6,390 bases of DNA from Alphaproteobacteria bacterium (GTDB lineage Bacteria; Pseudomonadota; Alphaproteobacteria; Rhizobiales; Hyphomicrobiaceae), in the NCBI GenBank assembly GCA_005888525.1, contig VBAB01000335.1, positions 1 to 6,390 of the forward strand, written 5' to 3'. Position 1 is the first letter of the stretch. Each line of letters starts with the position of its first letter. The position numbers were made by a program, and so were the translations under genes. This document shows, one piece after another, positions 4,830-6,390 of this stretch. A model generated the notes under the pieces. It was not told the DNA's origin, ran no database searches, and was given only the letters and a program-made list of their open reading frames with translations.

Positions 4830-6390
4830 ATGATGGACGCCAGCGTGGACACACCGCCACGACGGTCCTTTGCGTTCGGGCTGGAGCGGCTCGGCCTGAT
4901 CGGGCTCGCGGCGCCGGCCATCACCTTTGCGCTGATCGTGGTCATGTCAGCCCTGGCGCTGTGGGGGCTCACCCGGCTCAGAGTGGACGACTCGCTCTCG
5001 GAGCTCTTCCGCACCGACACCGAGGAGTTCCGGCGCTACGAGGAGATCGATCGGCGCTTCCCCTCCAGCGAATACGACGTGCTGGTGGTGGTCGAAGGCA
5101 AAGACCTCCTCAAGAAGCCGCAGCTGGAGGCGTTCCGGCGCGCCATCATCGACCTGCAGCTGGCCGACGGGGTAGACGGCCTCATCTCCATGCTGTCGGC
5201 CCGTGGCAAGCCGGACGCCAGCGGCTACCCGCCGCCGATCGTGCCCGACGACCTGCCTGATGGGCCCGAGTACGATGCAATCATTCAGCAGATGCGCGAC
5301 AACGACATCGTCAAGGGCAAGTTCCTCTCCCCGGACGGCGAGCTGGCGCTGGCCGTCATCGCGCTCGACCGCAAGGCCGTAGCGAAGGAAGGAGCCAAGG
5401 CGATCATCGGCGGCATCAGCAAGCAGCTGCAAGAGGAGCTGGCGCCCGTTGGCCTCAAGTCGCACCTGACAGGTGCGCCGGTCATGCAACTCGAGATCCG
5501 CAACGCGGTGGAGCGCGACCAGATCGTCTACAACGGCTTGGGCCTACTGTTCGGCGCCGCCATCGCCGTGATCTTCTTCAAGCGCGTGTCGCTGATGCTG
5601 CTGGCGGCGCTGCCGCCGGTGCTGGCGGTGCTGTGGTCGCTGGGCCTGCTGGGCTGGCTGGGATTCCGCCTGAACCTCTTCCTCAACGTCATGACCCCGC
5701 TGGTCATGGTGATGGGATTTGCCGACAGCATGCAGATGGTCTCCGCCATCCGCATCCGCCTGCGGGAAGGCGACACCAAAGCGCAAGCGGTGCGCTTTGC
5801 CGTGCGCGTCGTGGGGCCGGCCTGCGTGCTGGCGCATGCCACTGCGCTGCTGTCGTTTCTGGCGCTGCTGATCTCGCAATCGGGGCTGATCCGCACCTTC
5901 GGCCTCGCCGGCGCGTTGGCGGTGTGCATCTCGTTCGTGGCCGTGATCCTGGTGCTGCCGCTGCTCGGGTTGATCCTGGTGCGCAAGGAGGAGACGCTCG
6001 CGCGAGACCGCTCTCCTGCCGACCGGCTGATGGATGGGCTCGGCGACATCGTCGGCTGGATCGTCGATCGCGTGGTGCACTGGCCGGCGCTGACCACATT
6101 GGTCGCCCTTGTCGCCTTTGCGGTCTGCGGCTGGGCCTATCTCCAGCTGGAGCCGCGCTACCGCCTGGCCGACCAGGTGCCCGACCGGGAGCAGGCGCTG
6201 GGCGCGACGGGCCGCATCGACGAGAAGCTGACCGGCGCGAACCCGGTACACATCATGATCGAGTGGAAGACCGGCGAGGGGCTGTTCACGCCCGTCCCTC
6301 TCGAGGTAATCGCCAAGACGCACGAGATCCTCGAGAAGCAGGCCGGGCTCGGCAACGTGTGGTCGCTCGAAAGTCTGCGAAGGTGGCTCA
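4830..6390 (+). CDS. MMPL/RND-family transporter, N-terminal part (runs off right edge)
   Basis: An uninterrupted frame of 520 codons reaches the window end without a stop. It is a resistance-nodulation-division (MMPL-type) inner-membrane exporter; relatives move lipids, hopanoids or hydrophobic compounds using the proton gradient. One helix near residues 22-47 is followed by a periplasmic domain (about 48-230, including FRTDTEEFRRYEEIDRRFP and LTGAPVMQLEIRNAVERDQ). Five more helices then lie at about 234-250, 253-279, 281-303, 326-349 and 355-385, and a seventh at about 417-440 starts the second repeat. The fourth-helix motif MGFADSMQM holds the acidic residue typical of this family. A second periplasmic domain has just begun; full proteins are about 750-870 residues, so roughly 250-350 residues are missing. 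The start is ATG at 4830 or the adjacent ATG at 4833; the ribosome site is weak (a G-run), and an in-frame TAG at 4815 limits it upstream. Substrate unknown. Confidence 0.92.
   Translation, partial: MMDASVDTPPRRSFAFGLERLGLIGLAAPAITFALIVVMSALALWGLTRLRVDDSLSELFRTDTEEFRRYEEIDRRFPSSEYDVLVVVEGKDLLKKPQLEAFRRAIIDLQLADGVDGLISMLSARGKPDASGYPPPIVPDDLPDGPEYDAIIQQMRDNDIVKGKFLSPDGELALAVIALDRKAVAKEGAKAIIGGISKQLQEELAPVGLKSHLTGAPVMQLEIRNAVERDQIVYNGLGLLFGAAIAVIFFKRVSLMLLAALPPVLAVLWSLGLLGWLGFRLNLFLNVMTPLVMVMGFADSMQMVSAIRIRLREGDTKAQAVRFAVRVVGPACVLAHATALLSFLALLISQSGLIRTFGLAGALAVCISFVAVILVLPLLGLILVRKEETLARDRSPADRLMDGLGDIVGWIVDRVVHWPALTTLVALVAFAVCGWAYLQLEPRYRLADQVPDREQALGATGRIDEKLTGANPVHIMIEWKTGEGLFTPVPLEVIAKTHEILEKQAGLGNVWSLESLRRWL

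Noticed and set aside
5544..6323. Minus-strand open frame of 259 codons opposite the MMPL transporter
   Set aside because: The protein is rich in Q, H, R and D with no domain. The opposite strand encodes a transporter with clear helices and family motifs through the whole span.

Overview
This 6.4 kb window is high-GC bacterial DNA. The gene content and order fit an alphaproteobacterium, either rhizobial-like or Rhodospirillales-like. That placement is inference from xanthine-dehydrogenase-family subunits, a yggT-yggU-folD cluster and a MMPL-type RND transporter; no rRNA or marker gene settles it. The window is mostly well-recognised housekeeping and accessory metabolism. I found no phage, transposase, CRISPR array, tRNA or toxin-antitoxin system.

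Left part (1-1080, minus strand): the FAD-binding middle subunit of a molybdenum hydroxylase (CO-dehydrogenase CoxM type), followed with a 1-base stop/start overlap by the 2Fe-2S small subunit (CoxS type), which runs off the left edge. A large molybdopterin subunit should lie beyond base 1. A 276-bp divergent intergenic region with a 12-bp perfect palindrome separates this operon from a plus-strand DUF1330 protein (1357-1656).

Middle (1657-3288): the DUF1330 gene converges with folD. Between their stops sits an inverted pair of REP-like hairpins, probably acting as a bidirectional transcription stop. On the minus strand, yggT (membrane protein), yggU (DUF167) and folD (folate C1 metabolism) form a tight operon transcribed in that order, with overlapping or nearly touching ends.

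Right part (3387-4646, minus strand): an aldo/keto reductase with a complete catalytic tetrad lies 12 bp downstream of a TusA/SirA-like gene. The TusA-like frame is otherwise perfect but is split by an in-frame amber codon at 4560-4562. This is the most notable anomaly in the window. From 4830 to the right edge, on the plus strand, is the first ~520 residues of a MMPL/RND-family membrane transporter. Its frame stays open to the window edge, and a 7-bp dyad lies upstream of it.

Nothing here amounts to a clearly new biological system. The items worth checking are the amber-interrupted TusA-like gene, the paired REP-like element and two candidate operators.
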